DNA from: an uncultured Treponema sp.
GTDB lineage: Bacteria; Spirochaetota; Spirochaetia; Treponematales; Treponemataceae
NCBI GenBank assembly: GCA_937915735.1
Contig: CALGGS010000212.1
Location: 1-5,060 of the forward strand
Reading direction: 5' to 3'
Length of the DNA: 5,060 nucleotides
Part shown: positions 3,428 through 5,060 of the stretch, piece by piece
How positions within the stretch are numbered: the stretch's first letter is position 1
How the letters are laid out: each line of letters opens with the position of its first letter
Position numbers and translations under genes: made by a program
Notes under the pieces: model-generated
The model's input: only the letters and a program-made list of their open reading frames with translations
Told to the model about the DNA's origin: nothing
The model's database searches: none

Positions 3428-5060
3428 TTCGCTAAAAGCAGAACAATCAACCGTCAATATTACGGAAAAGACATCCATAGCTTTATGGAGATTCCTAATC
3501 TTATTGACATTCAGACCTCGTCTTACGAATCATTCCTTCAAAAAGACAGATTAGACCGCGGTGAAGCACCGCTTGAGCAGGGCTTGCAGGAAGCTTTTTC
3601 TACAACTTTCCCAATTAACAGTCCTGATGGTGAAATGAGCCTCGAATTTGAGCGATATGAGCTTGATGAAGAGAACATTAAATTTTCTGAGCTTGAATGT
3701 AAGCAGAAAGGCCAGACTTACGCAGTTCCTTTAAAAGCAAGAATCAATCTTACTATCGTAAAAACTGGCGCTATCTTGCAGAAAGACATTTATATGGGCG
3801 ACATTCCGCTCATGACTGACCGAGGCACTTTTATTATCAATGGTGCTGAACGAGTCGTTGTTTCTCAAATTCACCGTTCGCCTGGCGTAATTTTCCAGAA
3901 CGAAAAGGGTGTTTTCTCTAGCCGAATCATTCCTGACCGTGGTTGTTGGTTGGAATTTGAAATCGACCAGAAAAAAGAGCTTATTTTCGCTAAAATTGAT
4001 CGCAAAAAGAAGATTCTCGCGACAATTTTCCTTCGTGCATTGGGCTATAACACACGCGAGGAAATTATCCGCTGCTTCTATAAAACTGAGAATATCAAGG
4101 TTGACGAGAGCGTAAAGGATTCTCTTATCGACAAGGTTCTCGCAAGCGCTATTTTCGTAAAATCTGAAGATGGCGAAGAGAAAAAATTATTCCCGGCTGG
4201 TACAAAGCTCCATCCTCATGACATCGATGACCTTCTTGCTCAGAATATTTCTGAAATCTGTGTCATCAAATTTGATGCTCGTGAAAATCCTGACAACAAG
4301 GATGAATGGAATCCATCGCTCGACAGCGAGATGATTATTAATTGTTTTGAGCGGGAAGACATTAAATATACAAAAGAAGGCTCTGAAAATGACGAGCCTA
4401 CAAAGGAAGATGCTCTTGCTGCAGTTTACGATGTCTTAAAGCCTGGTGAGCCGATGACTGTCGAAAATGCAGAAAAAGACCTTGAGTCTATGTTCTTCTC
4501 TAACCGACGCTACGATTTGGGACGCGTTGGCCGCTATAAGCTCAACAAACGCTTCCGATACGAGACACCTTATGAAGATTTGACTCTCGTAAAGGATGAT
4601 ATTATCCAGACAATGAAGCATCTTATCAATGTTTATAACGACATTGAAAAGACTGACGATATTGACCATTTGGGTAACCGCCGAATTCGTTCTGTCGGTG
4701 AGTTGATGACAAATCAGCTTAAAACAGCTTTTGCCCGCATGGAGCGAATCGCAAAAGAGCGAATGAGTCTCAAAGAAACTGAGACAATGAAGCCACAGGA
4801 TTTAATTTCTATCAAGCCAATCGTTGCGGCTATCAAAGAATTCTTTGGTTCTTCACAGCTTTCTCAGTTTATGGATCAGGTAAACCCTCTTGCTGAGCTT
4901 ACTCATAAACGACGACTTAACGCTTTGGGACCTGGTGGTTTGAGCCGAGACCGAGCTGGCTTTGAAGTCCGTGATGTACACTACACTCACTATGGACGAA
5001 TGTGCCCGATTGAGACTCCTGAAGGCCCGAACATCGGTCTTATCGTTTCTCTCGCTATTT
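3425..5060 (+). CDS. rpoB: RNA polymerase beta subunit, N-terminal 545 residues (runs off window end)
   Basis: RpoB forms one jaw and much of the active-site wall of RNA polymerase and is the rifampicin target. Visible in order are the protrusion segment GTFIINGAERVVVSQIHRSP (134-153), then the lobe region. RYDLGRVGRYKLN (362-374) follows, then the rifampicin cluster GSSQLSQFMDQVNPLAELTH (475-494) continuing KRRLNALGPGGL. The fork-loop region RDVHYTHYGRMCPIETPEGP closes the visible part. Asn499 occupies the E. coli Ser531 position. The other main rifampicin contacts are kept (Q481, D484, H494, R497 and L501, matching E. coli Q513, D516, H526, R529 and L533). The reading frame is open throughout, and about 600 residues remain beyond the window. 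rpoC is expected downstream. Confidence 0.98.
   Translation, partial: MFAKSRTINRQYYGKDIHSFMEIPNLIDIQTSSYESFLQKDRLDRGEAPLEQGLQEAFSTTFPINSPDGEMSLEFERYELDEENIKFSELECKQKGQTYAVPLKARINLTIVKTGAILQKDIYMGDIPLMTDRGTFIINGAERVVVSQIHRSPGVIFQNEKGVFSSRIIPDRGCWLEFEIDQKKELIFAKIDRKKKILATIFLRALGYNTREEIIRCFYKTENIKVDESVKDSLIDKVLASAIFVKSEDGEEKKLFPAGTKLHPHDIDDLLAQNISEICVIKFDARENPDNKDEWNPSLDSEMIINCFEREDIKYTKEGSENDEPTKEDALAAVYDVLKPGEPMTVENAEKDLESMFFSNRRYDLGRVGRYKLNKRFRYETPYEDLTLVKDDIIQTMKHLINVYNDIEKTDDIDHLGNRRIRSVGELMTNQLKTAFARMERIAKERMSLKETETMKPQDLISIKPIVAAIKEFFGSSQLSQFMDQVNPLAELTHKRRLNALGPGGLSRDRAGFEVRDVHYTHYGRMCPIETPEGPNIGLIVSLAI

Noticed and set aside
3296..3478. 60-codon - strand frame over the rplL-rpoB spacer
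   Set aside because: It starts inside rpoB antisense, has no convincing ribosome binding site and no recognisable family.
1..5060. A new defence, mobile or biosynthetic system
   Set aside because: Every long frame on the + strand is a recognised housekeeping gene. No integrase, transposase, CRISPR repeat or unknown protein family is visible.

Overview
This window is a conserved bacterial transcription/translation core cluster. In order it reads: the 3' part of tRNA-Trp, secE, nusG, rplK (L11), rplA (L1), rplJ (L10), rplL (L7/L12) and the first 545 codons of rpoB, all on the + strand. The proteins look spirochaete-like, most probably a Treponema of moderate-to-low G+C. The gene order, with tRNA-Trp directly before secE, fits that group. 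RpoB carries Asn where E. coli has Ser531, a known spirochaete trait linked to natural rifampicin resistance. The L1 protein has an unusual MRDTLVFPN segment in place of the common VRGTVxLPHG. The genus assignment is an inference from memory of these families, not from a search.

Layout: 1-52 is tRNA-Trp (3' part), followed at 66-97 by a terminator-like hairpin. secE (111-296) and nusG (306-869) are closely spaced. A 159-nt spacer (870-1028) holds a possible dispersed-repeat fragment, two weak terminator-like hairpins and a structured leader that resembles the L1 binding site of 23S rRNA. rplK, rplA and rplJ (1029-2661) are packed tightly: a 1-nt overlap, then a 2-nt gap. A 173-nt spacer (2662-2834) filled with successive hairpins precedes rplL (2835-3212). 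A 211-nt spacer (3213-3424 including the rpoB leader) holds a long hairpin with a U-rich tail, an imperfect direct repeat and a short perfect inverted repeat. rpoB runs from 3425 past the window end.

How the genes work together: SecE is a subunit of the protein-export channel. NusG couples RNA polymerase to Rho or to the ribosome. L11 and L1 form or flank the mobile stalks of the large subunit. L10 and L7/L12 build the factor-recruiting stalk. RpoB is the polymerase beta subunit. The protein genes are ordinary and intact. The unusual content lies in the three long spacers, which look like RNA-level control points setting the ratios L11/L1, L12 and RpoB. I see no mobile element, CRISPR array, defence system or unknown gene, and no evidence for a wholly new system.
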